A stretch of DNA of 9,957 nucleotides from JANXUC01 sp043749225 (GCA_043749225.1 JAYVEP010000202.1:1-9957); one strand, 5' to 3'; positions 1 to 6,177 are shown, counted from the first letter of the stretch. Notes: a model not told the origin generated them from the letters alone. Made by a program: numbers and translations.

Positions 1-6
1 CTCAAC

Positions 7-93
7 TGGTGCACAGGGGAGGATTCGAACCTCCGTAGCTCTAGGAGCGGCAGATTTACAGTCTGCTGCCTTTAACCACTCGGCCACCTGTGC
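7..93 (-). tRNA. tRNA-Tyr (anticodon GUA)
   Basis: On the minus strand this folds as a class II tRNA. The 7-bp acceptor stem pairs GCACAGG with CCTGTGC, followed by discriminator A and an encoded CCA at 9..7. The anticodon loop CTGTAAA presents GUA between 5-bp stems. A long variable arm and a T-loop with GGTTCGAATCC follow. The length is 87 nt including CCA, normal for bacterial tRNA-Tyr. It lies 119 nt downstream of tRNA-Thr on the same strand, with no promoter-like sequence noticed between them, so co-transcription is likely. Confidence 0.97.
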
Positions 94-212
94 GGAAAAC
101 CGCCGCATGTTCACAACTCACTCAAACAGCGCAAAACAAATTTTTTCCAACCAACCGAAGCGCCCGAAGGCGCACAATCGCCTCCGAGCCGCCTAAATTT
201 TCTACCGGTTAT

Positions 213-288
213 TGGAGCTGGCGAAGGGATTTGAACCCCCGACCCTCTGATTACAAATCAGATGCTCTACCAGCTGAGCTACGCCAGC
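213..288 (-). tRNA. tRNA-Thr (anticodon UGU)
   Basis: On the minus strand this is a complete 76-nt cloverleaf. The acceptor pairs GCTGGCG with CGCCAGC, followed by discriminator U and an encoded CCA at 215..213. The D-arm is GCTC-AGCTGGTA-GAGC. The anticodon arm is TCTGA-TTTGTAA-TCAGA with anticodon UGU, which reads ACA. The T-loop is TTCAAAT. The Thr(UGU)-Tyr(GUA) order matches the first two genes of the E. coli thrU-tyrU-glyT-thrT-tufB operon, so tRNA-Gly, a second tRNA-Thr and tuf may lie beyond the left edge. That continuation is inference. Confidence 0.97.
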
Positions 289-326
289 CTGCGAGATCGC
301 CTGGCACGCTATAGACGCACCACGTC

Positions 327-354
327 CTTATAAGCTTCCGGATGCCCGGGACAA
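327..354 (-). promoter_or_regulatory. Sigma-70 promoter of the tRNA-Thr/tRNA-Tyr operon
   Basis: The minus strand shows TTGTCC (354..349), a 16-bp spacer and TATAAG (332..327). The predicted start near 320 is about 32 nt before the mature tRNA-Thr 5' end. The bases after the -10 box are GC-rich (GGACGTGG), as in the discriminators of stable-RNA promoters under stringent control. That regulation is inferred from family knowledge only. Confidence 0.6.
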
Positions 355-437
355 TTTTTAAAGTTATCACAGCGGAAGTCTACGTGCAAGCAAAGACGCT
401 AATATGATCGGAAAAATCACAATCCAGCACAAACGTT

Positions 438-668
438 ATGCCAACCGTCACCATTCACGAAGCCACGACCAACCTCTCGCGGCTGATCGAAAAGGCCTGC
501 CAGGGCGAGGAAATTGTCATCGCCCGTGGCTCCCAGCCAGTCGTACGCCTGGTTTCCGTCAAAGATGCCAAGGGGCACCGCAAGCTTGGCTCGCTCCGCG
601 GCAAGCTCAAAGTCGGACCAGAGTTCTTCGAGCCGCTTCCCTCCGAAGAGCTGGGCTCCTGGGAATAG
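438..668 (+). CDS. Phd/YefM-family type II antitoxin, apparently without its toxin
   Basis: The product is 76 residues, a normal full length for the short Phd-type antitoxins that pair with PIN toxins. The N-terminal half has the family pattern: TVTIHEATTNLSRLIEKA (residues 3-20), a helix-turn region, then EEIVIARGSQPVVRLV (24-39), the strand that dimerises and binds operator DNA. The C-terminal tail, with PEFFEPLPSEEL at 61-72, is the segment that normally wraps the toxin. In such operons the toxin usually starts within a few bases of the antitoxin stop. Here only 25 bases separate the stop from the end of a convergent cupin gene, and no PIN reading frame follows. No clear Shine-Dalgarno precedes ATG 438. 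A TAATAT hexamer at 400-405 could be a -10 box, but no good -35 accompanies it. Family assignment is strong. The solitary state is seen directly. Its present role is unknown. Confidence 0.88.
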   Translation: MPTVTIHEATTNLSRLIEKACQGEEIVIARGSQPVVRLVSVKDAKGHRKLGSLRGKLKVGPEFFEPLPSEELGSWE

Positions 669-693
669 TCAGCCTTCGCGCTCTTGCCTTTCT

Positions 694-1269
694 CTAATGC
701 ATCGACCGCAAGGGCTTGAACAGTGGCGGACCCAGCATCTCCATTCCGTACTTTGCGAACATGGCGGCCATGGTCTTTTCGGCGTTGGCGCTATCCACTT
801 TCGACATGGCCGCTCCCATATCTTCAAAAAACTTCTCAAATCCACCAGGCTGGCACACCAGAATCAATTTACTTTCCGAAGTGGCTATATTGGCCCACAC
901 GTGGGGAATGCCTCGCGGCAACCAGATGCTCGCGCCCGCAGGCAGCGTATGTTCCACACCGCCCGCATTGAAAAGGAATTCTCCGGACAGAACGTAATAC
1001 CACTCATCTTCGCGGTGGTGCACATGGAGGTATGGGCCAGTCTGCGGCAATGCGCTGAGCTCAAAAGCCGTGAGCGCTCCACCCGTGTCGTCGGCGGTCA
1101 GCTTGCAGGGACTGAGCTTAGTCTGCGATGCCGTGGAGAATGCGAAGCGGCTCTCTCCAGGCATAGCGACAGAGACTTTTCCGGTACCAGCGCTTTGGGC
1201 GGACAGAAGCGGAGTTACGGATGCGAGGCCGAATGTATAGAGAAGGTTGCGACGGTTGAGGTTCGGCAT
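694..1269 (-). CDS. Exported cupin-domain protein (quercetinase-like fold)
   Basis: The 191-residue protein begins MPNLNRRNLLYTFGLASV. This is a twin-arginine-like signal (R6-R7) followed by a hydrophobic stretch and likely cleavage near residues 24-28, so export by Tat is probable. A single conserved cupin barrel covers about residues 60-140. Motif 1 reads H82-x-H84-x4-E89-x6-G96. Motif 2 reads G112-x5-P118-x-G120-x2-H123-x3-N127, an exact consensus match. H82, H84, E89 and H123 should bind one divalent metal. The C-terminal 50 residues are helical. Substrate cannot be told; dioxygenase, isomerase or binding roles are all possible. ATG 1269 was chosen over an upstream in-frame start at 1329 because the signal peptide begins there and the longer form would run into the divergent gene. 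There is no clear Shine-Dalgarno. A TATATT hexamer (1282..1277) ends only 7 nt before the ATG. Confidence 0.85.
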   Translation of the reverse strand: MPNLNRRNLLYTFGLASVTPLLSAQSAGTGKVSVAMPGESRFAFSTASQTKLSPCKLTADDTGGALTAFELSALPQTGPYLHVHHREDEWYYVLSGEFLFNAGGVEHTLPAGASIWLPRGIPHVWANIATSESKLILVCQPGGFEKFFEDMGAAMSKVDSANAEKTMAAMFAKYGMEMLGPPLFKPLRSMH

Positions 1270-1307
1270 AAGGCAAAATATAACATTAGGGAGTGCAGTC
1301 GATCCCC

Positions 1308-1313
1308 GAGGAG
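1308..1313 (+). promoter_or_regulatory. Shine-Dalgarno fixing the start of the cytosolic cupin gene
   Basis: GAGGAG lies 6 nt before ATG 1320. It selects that ATG over the in-frame ATG at 1293, which lies upstream of the site. Confidence 0.8.
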
Positions 1314-1319
1314 TATCGT

Positions 1320-1715
1320 ATGTCCCCAAGCACGGTAGAGTTAGCCAAAGTTTCGCTCGCCAATAAATTTTCGCTTTTCCAGGACCACTTTTCTCCCAAG
1401 ATCGTGGGCGAACTGAACGATTCCTACGTGAAGCTGGTCAAGCTGCAAGGGGAATTTGTCTGGCATCATCACGAACACGAAGGTGAAATGTTTCTGGTTG
1501 TGAAGGGCTGTTTGTTCATCGGACTGCAGGACGAAGCGGGTACGCAGCGCGAAATCGCGATTCATCCCGGAGAATTCATCATCGTCCCCAAAGGCGTAGA
1601 GCACAAGCCGCGTGCCGACGAAGAAACGCACATCATGTTGTTGGAACCGAAGACCACATTGAACACTGGCAATGTTTGTGGCGAGCGCACGGTTGAAGTG
1701 TTGGATCGAATTTAG
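1320..1715 (+). CDS. Small cytosolic cupin-domain protein
   Basis: The product is 131 residues with no signal peptide. It is a single cupin 2 barrel. Motif 1 sits around W48-H49-H50-H51-E52-H53-E54-G55-E56 and ends at G63; H49, H51 and E56 fit the HxH-x4-E pattern. Motif 2 is G84-x5-P90-x-G92-x2-H95. These four side chains should hold a metal. The tail NTGN..GERTVE (about 115-126) is typical of the widespread small cupins often labelled mannose-6-phosphate isomerase-like, whose true substrates are mostly unknown. The gene is divergent from the exported cupin gene with 50 bases between the starts, so the two may share control. A 22-base hairpin follows the stop. Domain assignment is firm; function is open. 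Confidence 0.88.
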   Translation: MSPSTVELAKVSLANKFSLFQDHFSPKIVGELNDSYVKLVKLQGEFVWHHHEHEGEMFLVVKGCLFIGLQDEAGTQREIAIHPGEFIIVPKGVEHKPRADEETHIMLLEPKTTLNTGNVCGERTVEVLDRI

Positions 1716-1719
1716 CTGA

Positions 1720-1741
1720 GTGGAGCAAGCTCCGCTTCCAC
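1720..1741 (+). terminator. Weak hairpin after the cytosolic cupin gene
   Basis: GTGGAGC (1720-1726) pairs with GCTTCCAC (1734-1741) with one bulged T and a 7-nt loop, 5 nt after the stop. There is no T-run after it, so it may be a 3' stabiliser rather than an intrinsic terminator. Confidence 0.3.
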
Positions 1742-1794
1742 AGAGCCTTCCACAAGCTGTTTTCTAGTATTCTTGTCTTGAAGAATTAGTTTTT

Positions 1795-1799
1795 AAGGA
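1795..1799 (+). promoter_or_regulatory. Shine-Dalgarno of the selenocysteine peroxiredoxin gene
   Basis: AAGGA lies 6 nt before ATG 1806. It supports translation starting upstream of the in-frame TGA at 1950 rather than at the internal TTG 1962. Confidence 0.75.
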
Positions 1800-1805
1800 A
1801 TCAGT

Positions 1806-2288
1806 ATGGCTTTGCAAGTAGGCGATGAGGCGCCCGACTTCGACCTCACGGCGTGTACTGGCGAGCGCGAGCATCGCGTCAAGCTGCGTGATTTTCGCGG
1901 CAAGAAGAATGTGGTGATTGTGTTCCATCCGCTTGACTGGACTCCAACTTGAGCGCTGCAGTTGCCGGCGTTGAACGCGGACCTTACCGTGTTTGCTGGC
2001 CTGAATGCCCAGGTTCTGGACATTAGCGTAGATGCAGTGAGCAGCCACATTGCGTGGCAGAAAAAAGAAATTGGAATGATGGAGTTTCCGCTGTGCGCGG
2101 ATTTCTATCCGCACGCGGGAGTTAGCACGCAGTACGGAATCCTGCGCGAAGCGCCGCCGGTGCCGGGAATTAGCGAGCGAGCCGCTTTTATTGTGGATAC
2201 GAACGGCAAGCTGGTGTTCGCGAAAATATATCCGCTGGATGCGTTGCCCGATAAGGAAGAGTTGCTGGCGGCACTGCGAAAATTGTAG
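1806..2288 (+). CDS. Peroxiredoxin (AhpC/TSA, Bcp/AhpE-like) with selenocysteine encoded by in-frame TGA
   Basis: This enzyme should reduce H2O2 or organic hydroperoxides in the cytosol using a thiol reductant. From ATG 1806 the frame runs 160 codons to TAG 2286-2288, interrupted only by TGA at codon 49 (1950-1952). Landmarks run across the TGA without a shift. They include VGDEAPDFDL (5-14), the strand VVIVFHPLDW (36-45), then T46-P47-T48-[TGA 49]-A50. P42-x3-T46-x2-U49 is the peroxiredoxin PxxxTxxC motif with the peroxidatic cysteine replaced. Later come ISVDAVSSHIAW (73-84), FPLCADFYPH (94-103), and R125 in ERAAFIVD (124-131), the conserved active-site arginine. C17 and C97 are the only cysteines; neither is an obvious resolving residue, which suggests a 1-Cys type using external thiols. 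Sec-containing peroxiredoxins are known in bacteria (for example PrxU of Eubacterium acidaminophilum). The alternatives are a nonsense mutation or a base error. The intact frame on both sides and the exact placement favour selenocysteine. Confidence 0.85.
1950..1952 (+). other. UGA codon read as selenocysteine (residue 49)
   Basis: TGA occupies the peroxidatic cysteine position of PxxxTxxC. UGA is a real stop codon in this genome, since mnmG and the PIN toxin both end in TGA. Recoding must therefore be local and would need SelB and tRNA-Sec. Confidence 0.82.
1965..1980 (+). promoter_or_regulatory. Candidate bacterial SECIS hairpin
   Basis: The hairpin lies within the coding sequence. CC (1965-1966) pairs with GG (1979-1980), G1967 bulges, GCGT (1968-1971) pairs with ACGC (1975-1978), and the apical loop is U-G-A (1972-1974). 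The loop begins 19 nt after the UGA and has a G among its first two bases. Both fit the published pattern for bacterial SECIS elements as I recall it (loop roughly 16-37 nt downstream, guanine early in the loop). A competing stem pairs 1954-1958 with 1966-1970, but its loop starts only 6 nt after the UGA and fits less well. No folding energy was calculated. Confidence 0.55.
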
Positions 2289-2318
2289 CGCTGAAACGCC
2301 GGCCGAACGCGCTGGCTC

Positions 2319-2897
2319 TTATTTCAAAGCCGCATCAATCATCAAATAAAACTGCTGCATGTCCGCAGGGACCTCAGAGGGTTTCACGTTCGGATTGGCG
2401 CTGATTACGAAAATCGTCGGCGTGTGGTCGAGTCCGATGCGTTGCCCGAGCCCTTTGTCCTCGGCGATTTGTGCGGCTAGCTTACCCTGTGGATCAATCA
2501 CAAAAGGCAGCGATGCTTTGTGTTCCGCAGCGAATTTGTCCGCATAGCTGCGCAGGTTGCTCGGATTAATTTCCATCTGGTGTTCAAACGCGTAGTCGCG
2601 AAACGCGTTGCCCAGATCTTTCGAGGTCTGGTCAAAGTAGCGGGCGATCAGAGCGGCGTTGTAAGACCAGTCGTGATTGGGCAGCGGGAAATCGTGGCGG
2701 ACGACGGGGATTTTGTAAGTCTTTCCGGCCTGCGCGACTTGTGGTGCGGCGCGGCGGCACTGCGGGCACTGCAAATCTTCAAACACAATGATGGCGGCCT
2801 TGGCTCCCTTGGGCGCCTTCAAAGTCGACGGATCTGCGGCCACGGCCGAGCAAGTTAAAAGAAGAGCGGCGGAAAGCGTGAGAAACAAAGTCTTCAT
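2319..2897 (-). CDS. Exported DsbA-like thiol-disulfide protein (CPQC)
   Basis: The 192-residue protein has a signal peptide (MKTLFLTLSAALLLTCSAVA, likely cut before residue 21 or 22), so it acts outside the cytoplasmic membrane. The mature part is a thioredoxin fold of the DsbA/Thioredoxin_4 type: strand AAIIVFED (34-41), active site C44-P45-Q46-C47, a helical insertion of about 90 residues, then T159-P160 (cis-proline) in HTPTIFVIS. FPLPNHDWS after the second strand is typical of secreted DsbA-like proteins of this family. The protein could oxidise or isomerise disulfides; the direction cannot be read from sequence. ATG 2897 was preferred to an in-frame start at 2975 because the signal peptide begins there and GGAGA (2912..2908) lies 10 nt upstream. 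The gene ends 30 bases from the stop of the convergent peroxiredoxin gene. Confidence 0.88.
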   Translation of the reverse strand: MKTLFLTLSAALLLTCSAVAADPSTLKAPKGAKAAIIVFEDLQCPQCRRAAPQVAQAGKTYKIPVVRHDFPLPNHDWSYNAALIARYFDQTSKDLGNAFRDYAFEHQMEINPSNLRSYADKFAAEHKASLPFVIDPQGKLAAQIAEDKGLGQRIGLDHTPTIFVISANPNVKPSEVPADMQQFYLMIDAALK

Positions 2898-3035
2898 GTG
2901 CGAACAATCTCCAAACGCTATGGATAATGTTAGTACCAACTTTAGATGCGGGCCGGGGCGCAAGTGCCTCCCCAAACTCTCTCACTATGGTAACCGAAGC
3001 GGGTGTCGGCGGAGCAGGCTTCCTCGCAACACGCG

Positions 3036-3962
3036 CTAGATTACTCGGTCAATGACAGCCTTAAGTTCTTCATAAGGTAGGGCTCCCGGATGGTAAAACG
3101 TGACCTTCCCCGCGCGATCCAGCACCACTAGCGTTGGCGTAGTGCTGACTCCGTAAACGCTCAGATTCTCCATACTCAACGGCGCAGGCACGTCGGCCAG
3201 GGCTGCGTAATAGTGGGCGCGAACGTCTTTTATATATGCGAGCTCGGCGGCTGGCGTGGCATCCTGCCCCCCGGCGGCGTATCCGTAACGTTGGGTTGGC
3301 GCGATCACAGCTAGTCCCTTTGCGGCATATTCGCTATGCAGGCGCGCGATGATCGGGGCTTCTCCTTTGCAGTCTCCACACCAATGTGCCCAGAAAAAGA
3401 GAAGTACCGGCGATCCCTTGAGTTGCGCCAGTGGCACGGGTTTCGGGCCGAGGTATTCCGTAAGCTGGAGAGTGGGTGCGGGCTTCCCTACCAGCGCGAG
3501 CAGGTTCAAATTCTTCTGCAGGCGGTTGCGAATACTCGTGTTGCGATAGATGCGTACATTCCGTTGCAGCAATGTGACGGCCTTTTCTGGGGTGCCGTGT
3601 GCGGTCAACACCTGGGCTTGCACCTCAATCGCAGCGCCGAGTGCTATGGGCAAATGCGGTTCGGCGTCGAGCTTGCCTTTGGCCAAGAGGGGAAGAACCA
3701 GCTGTTCTGTTTTATGAGCAAACGAATCCGCTTGCTCAAGCTTGTTAGCCCTCAGATAGCCGCGAGCCATCCATGACGCGGCCTCGAGATATTCGGCGGT
3801 TACCCCTTTTTGTGCGCGATAAGAATTCAGTTGCGACTCGGCTACCGTGAACGCACCCGATCCCATGGAGATTCGAACGTCCTCCACAATATCGGCGTGG
3901 GCCGCAGTAAGGAATGCCGCCGCGAAGAGCACTGCGAAGAAGAAAGAACGGTACATTTTCAT
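3036..3962 (-). CDS. Exported TlpA/ResA-like thioredoxin protein with helical N-terminal domain
   Basis: The 308-residue protein opens with a signal peptide (MKMYRSFFFAVLFAAAFLTA, likely cut after AHA at 21-23). Residues 25-155 are predominantly helical with paired-helix character resembling a TPR array (GYLRANKLEQADSFA, HGTPEKAVTLLQRN). Residues 158-308 form a TlpA/ResA-type thioredoxin domain: GKPAPTLQL at its start, strand PVLLFFWAHW, active site W194-C195-G196-D197-C198, and cis-proline P276 in TTPTLVVLD. Such proteins reduce disulfides outside the cytoplasmic membrane, for example in cytochrome c maturation; the client here is unknown. Translation could start at ATG 3962 or ATG 3956, and neither has a good Shine-Dalgarno; 3962 gives the charged N-region. 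The gene sits 138 bases upstream of the DsbA-like gene on the same strand and 191 bases downstream of mnmG. Confidence 0.87.
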   Translation of the reverse strand: MKMYRSFFFAVLFAAAFLTAAHADIVEDVRISMGSGAFTVAESQLNSYRAQKGVTAEYLEAASWMARGYLRANKLEQADSFAHKTEQLVLPLLAKGKLDAEPHLPIALGAAIEVQAQVLTAHGTPEKAVTLLQRNVRIYRNTSIRNRLQKNLNLLALVGKPAPTLQLTEYLGPKPVPLAQLKGSPVLLFFWAHWCGDCKGEAPIIARLHSEYAAKGLAVIAPTQRYGYAAGGQDATPAAELAYIKDVRAHYYAALADVPAPLSMENLSVYGVSTTPTLVVLDRAGKVTFYHPGALPYEELKAVIDRVI

Positions 3963-4026
3963 AAGACGAATGAAACCGGAATTAGTTACGGGATCCGCGT
4001 AGGCCTCGGCGTCCTCGCTCGGGACA

Positions 4027-4120
4027 TCGGGCCATAGCCCGACGGGTTTGTGTCTGCGCAACAACAACGAAGCTCCTGCAGGACAATGAACCTCTTAGGA
4101 CACGCCAGGCGAGGCGCCTG
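4027..4120. repeat. Two perfect small hairpins between mnmG and the TlpA-like gene
   Basis: TCGGGC-CATA-GCCCGA lies at 4027-4042 and CAGGCG-AGG-CGCCTG at 4106-4120. Both have 6-bp stems. Neither is followed by a T-run on either strand, so they are not typical intrinsic terminators. They could act as mRNA processing or stability elements in an mnmG-tlpA transcript. Confidence 0.4.
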
Positions 4121-4153
4121 TCGCTCCGTGATTCATTGCCGTGCCCCAACCCT

Positions 4154-6157
4154 TCATGCAGAAACTTGCGCTTCACTTCCCCGTCCCCGCGCCTGAATCT
4201 CAATATAAACATTCACCAACGCCACCGCCGCGGGCGTCACTCCAGGAATGCTCCCGGCCTGCGCGATCGTACGCGGACGAATGCGATTTAGCTTTTCCTG
4301 CATTTCGCGCGAGAGGCCGCTAATCGTTCCATAATTGAACCAGACCGGAATGGTGCGCTGCTCGGCCTTCTTCAGGCGTTCGATGGCCTTGTGTTGCTGA
4401 TCGAGATATCCGGCGTACTTGATTTGTGTTTCCACGGACTTGAGTTCGTTACGAAGGCGCGTCGGTAAAGTTGTGCCCTGTCCTGCGCGGCCGATGTCCA
4501 ACGCGTTCTGTTCAAAGAACGAAGGAATCAAAACCCGCAGAGTCGGCGCAAGAAATTCAATCTTGATCTCGGGACGCTTCAAAAGCTGAGCCAGCGTTTG
4601 TCCCACGGTTGGCAATAGATTCGCGGCCGTGCCATCAGCAGCACAGAGCGCGCCTGCAGGCGCTTGTGCCGTGATCTCCTCAATTGTCCTGGAGGTCACA
4701 CGCGTCTTCTCTAAAAGCAGCTTCACTGCCTGCAGGCGTTCCTGCTTGGCAAGATAGTCGGACCAAGCGGCATCGTTAATCAGTCCAATGCGGCGTCCAT
4801 GCGGCGTCAGGCGCTGATCGGCATTGTCGATCCGCAGGTGCAGTCGGAACTCCGCGCGCGACGTAAACATGCGGTAAGGTTCGTTGGTGCCCTTCGAGAT
4901 CAAGTCGTCAATCAAGATTGCCGTGTATCCGTCCGTCCGGTCCAGAGTAAACGGTGCTTCGCCCTTTACTTGCAAAGCGGCGTTGATGCCAGCCATCAGC
5001 CCCTGGCACGCAGCCTCCTCGTACCCGCTGGTGCCATTAATCTGGCCAGCCAGAAAGAGTCCGGCAATCTTCTTGGTTTCGAGCGTGCGCTCCAGCTCGG
5101 TTGGATCGATCGAGTCGTACTCAATGGCATAGCCTGGGCGCAGCATCACCGCGTTTTCGAGTCCCGGGATCGAATGCACCGCTTCCAGCTGAACTTCCTT
5201 CGGCAACGAAGTGCTCATTCCGTTGACGTAGATTTCATCCGTGTGCAGCCCTTCCGGTTCCAGAAAAATCTGGTGCTGCAGCTTGTCCGGAAACTTTACA
5301 ATCTTGTCTTCAATCGAGGGGCAATAGCGCGGGCCAATCGACTGAATCTGCCCGCTGTACATCGGAGATCGATGAACGTTCTCGCGAATGATGCGATGGG
5401 TCTCCGCCGTCGTAAACGCGATGTAGCAAGGTACCTGCGAATCGTGATGTGCCACTCGCTGCGTCCGAAAACTGAACGGCGTGGGATCGACATCGCCGGG
5501 CTGAGCCTCAAACTTCGACCAGTCTATGCTGCGCCCATCCAACCGAGGCGGTGTTCCAGTTTTGAGACGGCACCCACGCAGCCCAAGACGCTTCAGCGAC
5601 TCTCCCAACAGGACCGCCGCAGGCTCTCCCGTGCGCCCAGCCGGAGTCTGCTGCTCCCCGCAATGAAGCAAGCCATTCAGAAATGTCCCAGTCGTAATGA
5701 CGACGGCGCGCGCGCCAATGCGTCGTCCATCGCGCAGCAGAATGCCGCGAATGGCGGAGTCTTCCAGAATCAAATCCGCAACTTCCGCTTCCCGAATCGC
5801 CAGATTCTCCTGCGACTCCAAAACCTCGCGCATTTTCACCCGGTAGGCCTGCTTGTCACACTGTGCTCGAGGCGACCAAACAGCCGGCCCTCGCGACGTA
5901 TTCAGCAGCCGAAACTGAATCCCCACTGCGTCCGTAACCTCGCCCATGACCCCGCCCAGGGCGTCGACTTCCCTCACTAGGTGTCCCTTGGCAATCCCGC
6001 CAATCGCGGGATTACAGGACATTTGCGCAATCAAATCAATGCTCAGCGTGTAAATCGCCGTCTTCAGCCCCAGGCGCGCGGAGGCCATCGCCGCCTCGCA
6101 CCCTGCATGGCCGGCACCGACGACGACTACATCGAATTGTTCAGCGAAGGAGGGCAT
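4154..6157 (-). CDS. mnmG: tRNA uridine-5-carboxymethylaminomethyl(34) synthesis enzyme MnmG (GidA)
   Basis: MnmG works with MnmE in the cytosol to install the (carboxymethyl)aminomethyl group on wobble U34 of tRNAs, using FAD, NADH and methylene-tetrahydrofolate. The 667 residues are slightly longer than the E. coli protein (629). Visible landmarks are the FAD-binding GAGHAGCEAA (14-23); M47-S48-region SCNPAIGG with its conserved cysteine at 48; GHLVREVDALGG (58-69); GTFLNGLLHCG around 157-167; RLKTGTPPRLDGRSID (197-212); and RYCPSIEDKIVKFP with the second conserved cysteine at 279. The motif FLAGQINGTSGYEEAACQGL follows further on. C48 and C279 correspond to E. coli C47 and C277. The C-terminal helical MnmE/tRNA-binding domain is complete and the gene ends in TGA. 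ATG 6157 is preferred to TTG 6163. It lacks a clear Shine-Dalgarno and has a short predicted leader. Confidence 0.98.
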   Translation of the reverse strand: MPSFAEQFDVVVVGAGHAGCEAAMASARLGLKTAIYTLSIDLIAQMSCNPAIGGIAKGHLVREVDALGGVMGEVTDAVGIQFRLLNTSRGPAVWSPRAQCDKQAYRVKMREVLESQENLAIREAEVADLILEDSAIRGILLRDGRRIGARAVVITTGTFLNGLLHCGEQQTPAGRTGEPAAVLLGESLKRLGLRGCRLKTGTPPRLDGRSIDWSKFEAQPGDVDPTPFSFRTQRVAHHDSQVPCYIAFTTAETHRIIRENVHRSPMYSGQIQSIGPRYCPSIEDKIVKFPDKLQHQIFLEPEGLHTDEIYVNGMSTSLPKEVQLEAVHSIPGLENAVMLRPGYAIEYDSIDPTELERTLETKKIAGLFLAGQINGTSGYEEAACQGLMAGINAALQVKGEAPFTLDRTDGYTAILIDDLISKGTNEPYRMFTSRAEFRLHLRIDNADQRLTPHGRRIGLINDAAWSDYLAKQERLQAVKLLLEKTRVTSRTIEEITAQAPAGALCAADGTAANLLPTVGQTLAQLLKRPEIKIEFLAPTLRVLIPSFFEQNALDIGRAGQGTTLPTRLRNELKSVETQIKYAGYLDQQHKAIERLKKAEQRTIPVWFNYGTISGLSREMQEKLNRIRPRTIAQAGSIPGVTPAAVALVNVYIEIQARGRGSEAQVSA

Positions 6158-6177
6158 GGGCAAGCTGAGACTCTATT

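Noticed and set aside
90..314. Short open frame over the tRNA-Thr gene
   Set aside because: The peptide WRRDLNPRPSDYKSDALP is the familiar false translation of an antisense tRNA gene.
694..697. A PIN-toxin remnant next to the antitoxin gene
   Set aside because: I read the bases after 668 in all frames and found no DPFDR-like or TAD-like motif before the cupin gene.
514..1338. 274-codon open frame across the antitoxin and exported cupin genes
   Set aside because: It overlaps two well-supported genes in other frames and resembles no protein family.
1950..1952. The TGA as an ordinary stop making the peroxiredoxin a pseudogene
   Set aside because: There is no frameshift or other stop, conservation continues on both sides, and the TGA sits precisely on the catalytic cysteine. 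A simple base error cannot be fully excluded without reads.
1806..2288. Reassignment of UGA as a sense codon in the whole genome
   Set aside because: mnmG and the PIN-toxin gene both end with TGA where their families end, so UGA works as a stop here.
2520..2858. 112-codon open frame antisense to the DsbA-like gene
   Set aside because: It is a shadow of a gene with signal peptide, CPQC and cis-proline. No independent evidence supports it.
4027..4120. Hairpins after mnmG as rho-independent terminators
   Set aside because: Neither has a T-run on the transcribed side, so they are listed only as inverted repeats.
4799..5980. 393-codon open frame antisense to mnmG
   Set aside because: It lies entirely inside mnmG, has no recognisable family pattern and is rich in Arg, Ser and Pro, as expected of a shadow frame in GC-rich DNA.
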